This document shows positions 22,645 to 33,560 of a stretch of DNA of 64,000 nt, piece after piece. The stretch covers positions 1-64,000 of the forward strand of contig JAVTVY010018962.1 of assembly GCA_036873755.1 (NCBI GenBank), given 5' to 3'. Position 1 is the stretch's first letter, and each line of letters begins with the position of its first letter. The translations under genes and the position numbers were made by a program. The notes under the pieces were generated by a model that made no database searches, had not been told where the DNA came from, and saw only the letters and a list, made by a program, of their open reading frames with translations. Source of the stretch: Hanleya hanleyi. Taxonomy: Eukaryota > Mollusca > Polyplacophora > Lepidopleurida > Hanleyidae.

Positions 22645-23118
22645 ATCATATTCATACTGCATGTATAAAGATTATCTTGTTCTTCCTCCAGCCATAAGTG
22701 GGATGGTCTGCCAGGGACCGACGGAAGGTCGGGGTTTTCTCCCGGCTCTGTTTGGTTTCCTCCCCCAACAAATCCTGGCACCGCCTTCGTATGAGTGAAA
22801 TAATCTTGAGTAAGGCGTAAAAGCGTTTTTCTGTGCATTCGTCGATCTTCAACTCAACCAGAACAAAAATCGGCTGTATGCATTCAGGGCATTTGTTGAC
22901 ATACGTAAAAGGCAATGAAATTTTCAGGATGGTTGTGGTGGGATATGTAACCAACAATTGAGACTTCAAAAGTTATTTTTTTCTAAATGTCCCATTTATT
23001 GGTCGTGTTCAAATTATTAGTGTTTTTGTCTGGTGAAACTAATTATTCTATTAATATCACGGTCAGTTATGCGTTGTTACTTTAAATGCTGAAAACAATC
23101 ATTGTATTTTCTGTACAG
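22645..23118. other. No gene seen; possible intron
   Basis: A GGGATGGTCTGCCAGGGACC..GGGTTTTCTCCC stretch at 22,691-22,745 resembles dispersed mollusc repeats I cannot name. The interval ends in a good 3' splice site at 23,118. Confidence 0.4.
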
Positions 23119-23425
23119 GATGAGGATGATGTACGAACCCCAACAGATGTAGAGCTTTGTCACAGTGCGCCACATCTGGTTATCCTGGGGGGACCCTTAG
23201 ACGTCACAGAATATATATCTTGTGACAGAAGGGGAGTTGCTCATGGAATGCACACAGATTACACGAGCCACTTTCTTCATGTTTGCTCTGTTTTACAATC
23301 TCAACATTGAATATCCAGTCAAGGTCAAATCAACATCCACCTTCTTACAGAAATATGTTTTGCACAGTTCGGATGGGGAGAAGATCCCCACCAAAGTGGT
23401 CACTTTGGCCAGTTCACTGGACTAG
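23119..23425 (+). pseudogene. Terminal exon of an unidentified gene, frameshifted
   Basis: A TTTTCTGTACAG acceptor ends at 23,118. The exon reads DEDDVRTPTDVELCHSAPHL and PLDVTEY, and after a one-base shift near 23,217 LVTEGELLMECTQITRATFF, LNIEYPVKVKSTSTFLQKYV, ending at a TAG at 23,423-23,425. The second part resembles a C-terminal segment I have seen in uncharacterised animal proteins, some mobile-element linked. The frameshift may be a real break or a base error. The beginning of the same exon is duplicated at 25,130-25,190. I cannot name the gene. Confidence 0.5.
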
Positions 23426-23599
23426 AAGTAACGTAAAACCTAGTTAGTAATTTTGCTAACTAAAATTAGGTCCAAAGTCTTCTAGGTATTGAAATCAGGA
23501 TTTTCACTTAATACAATAATATCAAGTTACTGATTTGTTTGATATGCAAACTGGGTATATTGGGGATGACTTGTATATTTCTGATAACATGATTAGAAC

Positions 23600-24447
23600 T
23601 TTGTGGAAAGACCCCTAAATTATTTTGCAATGTAAACCAGTGAAGTCGGGAACATGGTCCTTGAAAGGCTGTGAAATCTGCCACAGTTAGCAGTTGCATG
23701 AAAATCCGATCATGGTCTGATAATTCCTTTCATTGTGATTCCATAGCGGAAGCTGATGAGAGTAAGTAAATAGATGAATTCCTCGTGGAGTAATAACATC
23801 ATTGTTGACTGGCAATGTTTCAGTGTTTCCCACTGACCCTATTTTTCCTATATTTTCTGTTTTTACCTTTTTCCCCTATATTTTCTCCAATTTGACAGAT
23901 TTTGCCATATTATTTCTATATTCGGGCCTTTGCCTCAGCACTGACCTTGTACTTGTCCGATTCGGGAAGTGTCAATACTAAATTGTAGTGTGTTTCTTAT
24001 TTACATGTACTATCTTTGTGAAAAGGTCCCCAAATTATTGCAATGTAAACCAGTGAAGTCGAGAACATGGTCCTTGAAAAGCTGTGAAATCTGTCACATT
24101 GGTTAGCAGTTGCATGAAAATCCGATCCTGGTTTGGTAATTCCTTTCATTGTGATTCCGTAGTGGAAGCTGAGAGTAAGTAAATAGATGAATTCCTCGTT
24201 GGATAATAACTTCGTTATTAACTGGCAACCTTTCAGGGCTCCCACTGGCCCTATTTTCCCCATTTTCCCTTATATTTTCTGCTCTTACCTTTTTCCCCTA
24301 TATTTTCTCAAATTTGATAGATTTTGCCCTATTATTCCTATATTTTCGGATTATTCGGGCCTTTGCCTCAGCGCTGACCTTGTACTTGTCCGATTCTGGA
24401 AGTGTCCATACTAAATTGTACTGTGTTTCTTATTTACATGTACTACA
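23600..24447. repeat. Tandem segmental duplication, ~413-bp unit, 2 copies
   Basis: GCAATGTAAACCAGTGAAGTC at 23,627 and 24,040, GAAAATCCGAT and TTTGCCTCAGC phrases, and CTTGTACTTGTCCGATTC at 23,949 and 24,382 all recur at 413-433-bp spacing. The copies differ at several percent of sites plus short indels. Confidence 0.85.
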
Positions 24448-24815
24448 TTTTCCCTATGATGAGTACAGACCCACATATGGCAAAAATCTGTGGGGCATTG
24501 AGCTCAATCTGCATTCTTGTGACCCATGGTCAAAAGTTAGCAACTTAAGTTAAATGGTAATCATATTATTCTTATCAACATATTGGAGGTTCTTATCCAT
24601 TATTATGATATGACAAAAATGGAAGCTGCAAGGAAAAGCCTTTGAGAAGTGTACTGACAAACGAAAATGATGGAGACAAAGAAAATGACTGGTTGAAGAT
24701 TTTTGAAAGTCCCTATATTTTGCCCTATATTTTGGCTATGGTTCACTGGGAGCCCTGTAGTTTCTAAAAGCATCTTCATTTAGCCATGTAATATTAATTC
24801 ATCAACCTGGTAGTA

Positions 24816-24992
24816 CAGTCTAGCCTCACTATAAGGTGCCTCGATATAGCGCTGATTCTGACATAAGATGGGTGCTGACGTGTCCCCCAAATTAACAAAT
24901 GCATATTACTTCAACCCTTTTATACGGTTCAAAATCAATAAGGTGGTTCAAATTTGGTCCCTCAATAACAGCGTTATAGCGAGGTTACACTG
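24816..24992. mobile_element. ~177-bp MITE with TA flanks (mariner-like)
   Basis: The left end CAGTCTAGCCTCACTATAAG and right end TTATAGCGAGGTTACACTG are inverted repeats flanked by TA on both sides. No coding content. A mariner/Tc1-type origin is inferred from the TA target site. Confidence 0.7.
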
Positions 24993-25129
24993 TAGTTAGT
25001 ACAGATAATTACAGAAATCGTAGCTTACTTTTAGGACATCAATAACACTCGTGAATGAGACAATATGAATAAAACATTGTTAGAGGATTACAGTTAATGA
25101 AGTTAGTTGGTTAACTGACTAATTTCGAA

Positions 25130-25195
25130 CCGCAACAGATGTAGAGCTTTTTCACAGTGCGCCACATCTAGTTATCTTGGATGGGGGGGGGGGGC
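25130..25195 (+). pseudogene. Partial duplicate of the 23,119 exon, cut by a LINE
   Basis: CGAACCGCAACAGATGTAGAG, CACAGTGCGCCACATCT and GTTATCTTGG match 23,135-23,190. The match ends in a run of G (25,183-25,194), where LINE coding sequence begins. Confidence 0.75.
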
Positions 25196-27461
25196 CTTCG
25201 ACGTCATCTTCTATCTGTTCTCCCAGATCCCGATCCATCATATATAACACAGTTGGAAAGAATTCTCTTTAGCTTCATTTGGAATGGAAAACCAGATAAA
25301 ATTAAACGAAAAACCTTGATCTCTAAAAAGAGTAACGGGGGTCTGAATATGATTCACATTAAAACATTTGCCTCGTATTTGAAAATAAAGTGGGTTAAAA
25401 GAATATCTGAAGGCCACAGCGCTCTTAAGACTATTGTTGGAAAGATTCTCCAGCCTATAGGACATACCATATGGAAACTGGATGCTATAAGCATAAAGGA
25501 TTTCCTGAAAGAAATTAAAAACCCTTTCTGGTATGACACGTTAGTGGCATGGTCATGTTTTATAGATGGGAGTAATAGAAATGATATAGCCTTGGACAAC
25601 CTTCTGTTTGAACTGGCGCCCAAAACTGAATGGAGAGTTATAAAAACATGGACTGAACGTGGAATATGTCGTATCAGTGACCTTTTAAGTGTAGACGGGG
25701 CAAATTTCCTTTCATTCAATGACCTTCAAAGTAAGTCAGGAATACAAACCGCACATTTCATCTTATATCATGCTATTATTCATAATATACCTATCGAAAA
25801 ACGCAGTTATATAAAAAATAGAATGTTCATAAAAACACACATCAAGGAATCGAAAATATGCTCAAGATTAATCAGACAAAAATGTGTGAAATTTGTCTAC
25901 AACATCCTACTGGAATATATCGAAATAAAACCTGAAAAAAATCAGCAAAAATGGGAACAGGAATTAGAATTAAGGGAAGGGTTTGCTTGGTCAAATATCT
26001 ACAACAATATATTCACCACTACAAGAGAAACGAGCTTACAATATTTCCAGTATCAACTCATCCACAGAACCCTCATTACAAACCATCTTTTGAAACTATG
26101 GAGAAAAATCGATTCCGATTTATGCACATTCTGTAACCAAGAAAAAGAAACACCCATTCACTTATGTTATCATTGCAAGTATTCGAAGGATCTTTGGAAC
26201 GAATTACAACACATATAAGGGAAGTGGGAAGAGGCGCCGACATACTGACTGCGTCACATGACTTCACAGAATAGTCCTCTGGTTAACCTATTCTAAAGCA
26301 CATACCAAGCATCTAAAGATTCGTGATATGTGTTGTATCTCAGGTACGCTTTTATTGTACCTGTTCATGTGGCAACTTGGATGATATGACCACACGGACC
26401 CTAGCACCGGCATAAGCGGTATTAACTCCAAGCATGGGCCGTAAGCCTGAATGTACTCATGGAAAAACCTCCAGGGTCTCAAGTTATTATGGGTAATACA
26501 GAATCGAAATTCATCAATCTGTTGCTTTTACTATCCAAAAAGTATATATATGACTGCAGATACAGTAACATTAAGCCAAATTTTGAGGGAGTGAAGCAAA
26601 TGGTGCTAGAGGGATATCGACAAATGTATAGCTAACATGCACAATGATCAGATCGCATTTGAACAGAAGTGGGGCCCTCTGGCGTTATAATAAACAAATG
26701 ATACCCTTACCTGTATATTCTTTAACACAACAGTCTATCCAAAATGATGGAGCTTTATATATGGGGAAAAAATTGTATACTTAAAAGAAAAGGGACGCTA
26801 CAATATCATATTCATTGCCATGTTTTTTAAGTTAAAAAAAAGAGTTATGAAAATACATGATCCTGCCACTGTAATATGTTACTTCACGTGTTATAATTGT
26901 TGTATATAGTTATCTCTGTATATATATCAATTACAGTTATCTTCCTTAAAGTATAACCGAGGTTTCATACATTCACCGTTACTATCAGTATTTTTTTCAT
27001 TATATAAGCAGGTATATTTTGTCGCACATAATTTGTGTAAATACTGATCAAATGTGGTTTTATATATGGTAACTGTCTATAGAATACACTTATGTGCGTG
27101 TTTTATACATGTGTGTATATGTGTACATACAAACTATAATATGTACCGGTAATCTGATAGATCGGCTTTTGTATATACAGTTAATTTGGATGACTAAAAA
27201 TTTATAACGCAACTTACACAGGAAGATATTTTTTATGTTGAAATATTAAAATATCAATTTACCAAAATGTATAAATATATTCTTACTTTACAATATAACC
27301 TATAAAATATAACTTAAATTGCCATACTGTGTATGACACTTTTGGTCAACTTGTTCTGTTTTCGTATTGATTACCACACCTGTTGTTACGTATATCATTT
27401 GAATGTCTGTATGTAACCTTATGCGGATAATAAATTCGACCAGATTTAAAAAAAAAAAAAA
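25196..27461 (+). pseudogene. L1/Tx1-like LINE ORF2 3' half with poly(A) tail
   Basis: From ~25,196 the frame reads SVLPDPDPSYITQLERILFS, FIWNGKPDKIKRKTL and GGLNMIHIKTF, the thumb region after the RT palm, and continues to a zinc-binding end (CTFCNQEKETPIHLCYHCK) at ~26,120-26,185. It is open for over 330 codons. A family B insertion interrupts it at 26,208-26,487. Coding resumes at ~26,490 with ESKFINLLLLLSKKYIYDC and NIKPNFEGVKQMVLEGYRQM, followed by a stop. A 3' UTR and an A-run at 27,447-27,461 end the element. The RT palm and endonuclease are absent (5' truncation). L1/Tx1 assignment is by motif recall. Confidence 0.85.
26208..26487 (-). repeat. Family B unit inserted in the L1/Tx1-like LINE
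   Basis: Inverted family B tail (ATATAAGGGAAGTGGGAAGA to TAAGCGGTATTA). It splits the LINE reading frame directly after WNELQHI. Confidence 0.85.
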
Positions 27462-28639
27462 GAGTTCTAAATGTCTTCACCCGTATCTTGTAAATAAAAT
27501 TCGCTGCCGTCTGAAACTTTGGCAGTGCACGAAGTCCAATTTATGCTTCTTGTAAAGCAAATTTGCTGAGAAACTCTAAAGTAGAAGTTTCTGTGTGGAA
27601 ATATATCGGAAAAAGATAGGCAAGTCACATATTAAAGTTCTCTGGTTCTGCGGACTAATGCAAAAGGGAGAGTTGGTAGGTCTGTTCCATAAAAAGCGTC
27701 ACATTTCAGTAATGACGTCATGTTTTGTATGACGTTTGGTTGTGTTGTGTCGGGCATTTAGTTGTGACGTTACACTGTTCTTTGACGCCGGTGTTCTTTC
27801 TGTTCCACTTCCAAAAACAGAAGCAAAGTAAACCGCACCTCCCCTCAATTTGGGCTAGTGGGGGGGGGGAGTAAAAAAATTGTGTTTTTCTCCTATGTAC
27901 GTTATGTTTAATTTTGCGTGCAAGGGGGGCGGGGGGTCCAGAAAGTTGATATTTTTGTGTATTTTTCTTGTCATTGGATTTCTGTACATTGTCACAGCTT
28001 ATCTACAATGTGGTAAAGTCATAGATGTATATCATGTGAGTGAACTGTGATGTCCTGCTTACTCATGTATATTTAGTAGGCCTATTCTGTGCGAATTTGC
28101 TAATAAATTTATTTGTAATTTCTTAGCGGAATAAGTGAACTATTGTTTTGACATGAGGCGGGGGGAGGGGAAGGGGTATTGCTGTTACAGACTTTCAGTT
28201 CCTTAATTTTCACCATTCTAGGTATGGATTCTTAAGCTCAAATGGTGCTTGATTGTACTGCTGCACTTTCTCATTGTCGCTTAAATCTTACTGTTGAGAA
28301 ATCTGTCTCATCTCCTCGTATTCTTATAAAAAATTTGAGCGGGTACGGTGAATGAGTTTGATGAAGACGTGATCTATGATAGCCCAACATTTTGGATCTA
28401 CATGTAGCGCCTCTCTTAACAGCAACCCCTATGTAAACTTAGTGGCAACGGCCGAACATGCTAACAATTCGGTCACGGAGATGTGAGTGTAAAAAGTACA
28501 TTTTGTTTCACGCGTTCCGTTGTTCGACCTAGAATAACTATGTGTTTGATACCTGGGGCTTGCACACATGCTCTGTTAGGATTTGTCTCCTCTGCATAGA
28601 ATTTTTCCGTGTCAGAGGGAGAGTTAATCAGACAGTCAT
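27462..28639. other. No gene seen; purine-rich tracts
   Basis: Contains GGGGGGGGG at 27,862 and GGCGGGGGG near 27,930 and 28,150 with AT-rich flanks. No supportable frame. Confidence 0.5.
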
Positions 28640-30012
28640 TTTTATCTGACGACGATACAGCTCGTCAATCCCCAGTGTACGAGTTGTCACAGCGAAACAG
28701 CTCACCAGTTACCAATATACGAGTTGTCAGAGCATTTCCATCATAGCTCTCTAGATGTGTATCTAATACCGCTTATGCCGGTGCTAGGGGCCGTGTGGTA
28801 ATATCATCCAAGTTGCCACATGAACAGGTATAATGAAAGCGTACCTGAGATACATGTACAACACATATCACGAATCGTTAGATTCTGGGTATGTGCTTTA
28901 GAATCGGTTAACCGGAAGACCATACTGTGAAGTCATGTGGCTCTGCCAGTATGTCGGCACCTCTTCCCACTCCCCTTATATGTGTTGTAATTTTTACCTG
29001 TATATGGCGAGATTCTGCTGATGGACGTTTCGTCCCCGAGGCCCGCCCCCTGTACAGACCTTTTGGTCTTTGATATATGTTGGCATTTGTGGGAAGTTGA
29101 TGCTGGGTCGACATCGGGCCTTACATACTAGTTTTTTTGTGTTAAATGCCGTCATTTTCATCTGACGACGATACAGCTCACCAATCCCCAGTGTACGAGT
29201 TGTCACAGCGGAACAGCTCACCAATTACCAATATACGAGTTGTCAGATCATTTCCATCATAGCTCTCTAGATTTGTATTTAATACCGCTTATGACGGTGC
29301 TAGGGGCCGTGTGGTAATATCATCCAAGTTCCCGCATGAACAGGTACAATAAAAGCGTACCCGAGATACAACACATATCACGAATCGATAGATTCTTGGT
29401 ATGTGTTTTAGAATAGGTTAACCGGAAGACTATACTGTGAAGTCATGTGGCGCTGCCAGTATGTCGGCACCTCTTCCCACTTCCCTTATATGTGTTGTAA
29501 TTTTTACCTGTATATGGCGAGATTCTGCTGGTGGACGTTTCGTCCCCGAGGCCCGCCCCCTGTGGAGACCTTTTGGTCTTTGGTATATGTTGGCATTTGT
29601 GGGAAGTTGATGCTGGGTCGACATCGGGCCTTACAAACTAGTCTTTTGTGTTAATTGCCGTCATTTACATCTGACGACGATACAGCTCACCAATCTCCAA
29701 TGTACGAGTTGTCACAGCGAAACAGCTCACCAATTATCAGTATACGAGTTGTCAGAGCATTTCCATCATAGCTCTCTAGATTTGTATCTAATACCGCTTA
29801 TGCCAGTGCTAGGGGCCGTGTGGTCATATCATCCAAGTTGCCACATGAACAGGTACAATCAAAGCGTACCTGAGATACAACACATATCACGAATCGTTAG
29901 ATTCTTGGTATGTGCTTTAGAATAGGTTAACCGGAAGACTATACTGTGAAGTCATGTGGCTCTGCCAGTATGTCGGCACCTCTTCCCACTTCCCTTTTAT
30001 GTGTTGTAATCC
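28640..30012 (+). repeat. Family B tandem array, ~510-bp units
   Basis: TCATAGCTCT recurs at 28,741, 29,258 and 29,766 (spacing 517 and 508). Each full unit has two ~40-bp subunits (ACAGCTC..TACGAGTTGT), the tail shared with the 4,365 copy, a GGACGTTTCGTCC hairpin (29,023 and 29,533 area) and GGGTCGACATCGGGCC. The subunits can form hairpins, for example ACAGCTCGT at 28,657 with ACGAGTTGT at 28,679. Tandem organisation like this is known for Penelope-like elements and retrozymes, but no coding part is present. Confidence 0.8.
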
Positions 30013-30151
30013 AGTAAAGAACGTATACAAAATATCCAATGTTATACTACTGAAAATTGAAGGCTGTTATAGAAGTTTCTTACACAATTTCAGCCAGCCT
30101 TCATATCCAAAGACTTGGTTCGACCATTTCTCTTATGAGATCTGAGCCGTA

Positions 30152-30460
30152 TTAAGTTGCTTGATACTCTCGCCATGTACACGTGTTGATCTCTTCAGAA
30201 AAGATCTCGGTCGGCAGCCGTAGATGATCAGGAGCGGATCGTTCAATGTCAATGAACGTTTTTGTTTTTTTTTGCAGAGTCTGCACAATGTAGACTAAGC
30301 TGAATCGTCTATGATGGCTGCATTTGGTTAAGAGCTGAATCATTTGAGCACCGTTTTCCGCCATGAGATCATCGACGCCGAACAAGGGGTTCAGTTCAAA
30401 GTCGACCAGGGCGGGAATCTCTTCTACAAAGACTACGTTGACCATCGTCACATACCCCAC
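30152..30460 (-). pseudogene. Polinton-type packaging ATPase, Walker B fragment
   Basis: The minus-strand frame has an acidic Walker B-like string GVDDLMAENG and, after ~15 residues, TKCSHHRRFSLVYIVQ, a spacing and wording I recognise from FtsK/HerA-like ATPases of Maverick/Polinton elements (established family, recalled from memory). Upstream residues VVFVEEIPALVDFELNP also fit. The Walker A part is not found next to it. The fragment at 9,047-9,292 carries a Walker A but lies 21 kb away and on the other strand. The start at 30,460 is arbitrary because the N-terminus is missing. It would have acted in virion genome packaging. Confidence 0.65.
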
Positions 30461-30524
30461 CTGTCATTCTCCGTAACTCCACATGACCCATGGGATGGGT
30501 GAGGCACTCGTGCTTGTGGCGTGT

Positions 30525-31130
30525 TTAAAGAGCCTCTGGAGGGAATGCATTTTGCCTAAACCGATCAGATCCGCTGTTAGCCAGGTGAAGGGGTGTTGCC
30601 ACCGAAGTCCATGGCTGGAGTTGTATCCTTTGATGTGTTAACTCGCTGTCGTAAATCTGGCTCGGGCCAACGAAGAAACGTTTAGTAAAAACCCGTTGAA
30701 GATGGATATCTTCTACTCCGGTGAAGGTGACTGTGCGTCTGTATTCGTGATGTGGGTGCCATTCGTACCGCGATTGACTGGATCGAGATCTGTGGCTGTG
30801 TTTAAGAGGTTGAGAGCGTCTGTAACCGGTTGGGCGTGGCACTGACCGTAGATGGGATCGTGACCTGATAGGTGAACGTTCATGTAGTGCTCCATGCCGT
30901 GCCGTTCTCCAATGTTACCTCACCTGCCGTCACAGAGTGCGCAGATAAAGATCGCCACATTGGAAAACACATCTCCATCCAACACCACAAGGAAGGCTAA
31001 AATAGTGATCAAGGGATCCAGTGTGTCAAGTTGCCGCTGTGCCGCCTCCGATGACGTTTGATTCATAATGACAAAGGGCTCGACACACATGACGTTTTGT
31101 TTCTTGGGTTAAGTTGCCAAAACGTCAGGT
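30525..31130 (-). pseudogene. Unidentified virus-like fragment upstream of the ATPase piece
   Basis: Minus-strand frames of 105 codons (30,842-30,525; contains RRTVTFTGVEDIHLQRVF) and a shorter overlapping one (30,895-30,713). Further upstream, 31,095-30,990 reads MCVEPFVIMNQTSSEAAQRQ then LDTLDPL, which loosely resembles the segment before TNVTFF in the polymerase N-domain at 59,300-59,420. The resemblance is weak. It lies in the same orientation as the ATPase fragment, so the block may be one collapsed element. Confidence 0.35.
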
Positions 31131-31138
31131 CAGTTTTC

Positions 31139-31650
31139 TTTGCCAGGTGAGAGGGGTGTTTCAATCTTTATGGGATGCTGTGAATAATAAGAAACTTCAT
31201 GAGTTAAAAAACTCTAGGCTATACTCACCTGAACAGCCAGAAACGTTTCGATCAAATCATGATCAGGCGATGTAGAATCGGCCATACACGATTAACTCAC
31301 GAACATTTACTAAAAAAAGAGCCAGGCCCAAAGTGTATTCCAGGCCATGAAGATCTCACGATGAAACATATTCTTATCAAATACATAGATTTTAAGATTG
31401 TAAGAGATGCTTTTTATCGAGCGAGTACTTTGGAAGATCTTTTTTGTCGGGTGAGAGAGGATTGCATCTTGGGTTATTTGAGAGAAATCGGTTTGTTACA
31501 TAAGTTTTAATGTGTGTATGTTTTAATGCGTTGGAATACTAAGTTAGTGACTTGAGTACTTAGAATTTTGTTTGATCGCCGCTATATACATGTAGCTGAA
31601 ATATTGCTGAACGCGACATTAAACCTTAGTTCTCTCTCTCTCTTCGCCAT
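31139..31650 (+). pseudogene. I-like LINE 3' end
   Basis: Plus-strand C-terminal part (MIRRCRIGHTRLTHEHL; CIPGHEDLTMKHILIKYIDF; FKIVRDAFY) open at 31,259-31,510, stop, ~110-base 3' UTR (GATCGCCGCTATATACATG..) and a TCTCTCTCTC end at 31,640. Here His-x-Asp replaces the usual second Cys pair context, and the RNase H domain is gone. Confidence 0.85.
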
Positions 31651-31654
31651 GTCA

Positions 31655-32225
31655 CTTTATAGCAACATGGGTGGAAGCTATAGAATACTGGATCGAACGC
31701 AGATTCAAAGAGGAGTTCTTACCAGACAACGTTAAATTCATTTTAGAGAACAAAATGTTCCATTTTAACAACATGTATTTTTTACAATCAGCACAGAAAT
31801 GTAAAATAAAATGGCTCCCACGAACACTACAATGACTTTCGTTTATCTTAAAAAAAAATCATTTGATGCCGTGGGTAACAAATTTGATCCACAAGAAAGT
31901 ACAGCTTTCAAAAACATATGGAAAAGTTATTTTGACGATTGTTTCCTCTTACGGCAAGATTCTAAATGTGATGCACAAACTGTCCGCCGTATTTTGCAAA
32001 CGCTACACCCGAATATCAAATTTACCCTGGAAAGCAGCTGAATTAGTTTACCCTTTCTCGATATTTTGATAACTTAAAGCGAAAACAATTAATGACCGAT
32101 TTCTATCATAAACTACTAAGAAATATATTTATTTCAAAAGCAATCGTGGCGTATTTGCACCAATGTGACAGAAACGACAAAGAGACTGAGTGTACTTGAA
32201 TAAAGTTATTAACACATGCCTGAAT
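31655..32225 (+). pseudogene. Penelope-type reverse transcriptase fragment
   Basis: Successive frames encode an RT palm. AIEYWIERRF and FILENKMFHFNNMYF precede a MAPT strand at 31,811, then SYFDDCFLL with the catalytic Asp pair at ~31,927-31,953, and RRILQTLHPNIKFTLES. Past a stop and frame changes, a segment with TDFYH.. and KKYIYF appears at 32,095-32,135. The YxDD-type box plus the downstream YxKPT-like region fits Penelope-like RTs as I recall them. Multiple stops make it dead. It is followed at once by inverted family B units. Confidence 0.6.
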
Positions 32226-32231
32226 AATTAC

Positions 32232-32940
32232 AACAGATATAAGGGAAGTGGGAAGAGGTGCCGATATACTGACAGAGCCACATGACTTCACAGTATAGTC
32301 TTCTGGTTAAACTATTCTAAAGCACATACCGAGAATCCAACGATTCGTCATATGTGTTGTATCTCAGGTACGCTTTTATTGTACCTGTTCATGTGGCAAC
32401 TTGGATGACATGAACACACGGCCCCTAGCACCGGCATAAGCGGTATTAGATAAAAATCTAGAGCGCTATGATGGAAATGCTCTGACAACTCGTATATTGG
32501 TAGTTGGTGAGCTGTGTCGCTGTGACAGCTCGTACACTGGGGATTGGTGAGCTGTATCGCCGTCAGATGAAAATGACGGCATTTAACACAAAATACTAGT
32601 CTGTAAGGCCCGATGTCGACCCAGCATCAACTTTCCACAATGCCAACATATATGAAAGACCAAAGGTCTGTACAGGGGGCGGGTCTCGGGGACGAAAAGT
32701 CCACCAGCAGAATCTCCCCATATACAGGTAAAAATTACAACACATATAAGGGAAGTGGGAAGAGGTGCCGACATACTGACAGAGCCACATTACTTCACAG
32801 TATAGTCTTCTGGTTAAACTATTCCGAAGCACATACCGAGAATCCAACGATTCGTGATATGTGTTGCATCTCATGTACGTTTTTATTGTACCTGTTCATG
32901 TGGCAACTTGGATGACATGACCACACGGCCAAGTCATGCG
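32232..32940 (-). repeat. Family B tandem array, inverted (about 1.4 units)
   Basis: ATAAGGGAAGTGGGAAGAGG occurs at 32,238 and 32,744, about 505 bases apart. The full unit contains the ACAACTCGTATA/ACAGCTCGTACA subunits (32,487-32,550) and GGACGAAAAGTCC (32,690), a changed version of the plus-strand GGACGTTTCGTCC hairpin. Confidence 0.8.
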
Positions 32941-33129
32941 CATGTTTAAGAACCCCCAAACCGAAATCAGCGAACACAAGCATGGCGTTCGTAACCAAGC
33001 ATAATCCGCGTACCGAGGACATATATTTCAAAATTGTGCAAATATCAAGATATGAACATAGTGCACGAGAGTCATAAAATGCAAAATGATCTAAAATGTG
33101 TGAAACTCATTAAACACGTGCAGCATATG

Positions 33130-33560
33130 TAGAAAAATCCCATCCCACCCCAACCCATTTAAAACCTCTTGTGATTCTTCAGAAAAGACTTATCCGTATA
33201 ATAACATTCAGTAATAAACTTGCCCATATCAACCCATTAATTGAACAATTAAACATCTTACCGCTCTCTAAAATCAATGACTATCTTATTCTGCTATTTA
33301 CGCACAAATGTATCAACAATGCTCTTTCCATCCCGGCCAAGTTCTCAAACTATTTCACAAAACTCTCCCAAGTCCATTCCTATCCAACTAGACAAGCCAA
33401 CTTCAATCTTTATACAGCACGGATCTTCTCAAATCTATCATTTTATTCAACAAAGTCAAAGGCAACACGAATTTGGAATTGTTTATCAATTGGACTGAAA
33501 TCTTGTCAATCATTCCCATTGTTTAAGTCCCATCTGAAACGCATATTTTCTCCATCCTGA
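33130..33560 (+). pseudogene. CR1/L2-like LINE C-terminal fragment
   Basis: Open for 129 codons: LQKRLIRIITFSNKLAHINP, LNILPLSKINDYLILLF, HSYPTRQANFNLYTAR, ATRIWNCLSIGLKS and SFPLFKSHLKRIF. The order LQKR-A-RI..H..PL, H.TR.., W..L, F...LK is the end of RT in CR1/L2-type LINEs (recalled). The TGA at 33,558 is followed by 3' sequence without a clear terminal repeat. RT palm missing. Confidence 0.75.

Noticed and set aside
28646..28698. CTGACGA followed by a hairpin and CGAAAC, suggestive of a hammerhead ribozyme in family B
   Set aside because: The bases next to CTGACGA and GAAA do not pair, and I cannot find the third helix with a cleavage site. An Infernal run with the hammerhead models (RF00008, RF00163) would decide; a significant hit would reopen this.
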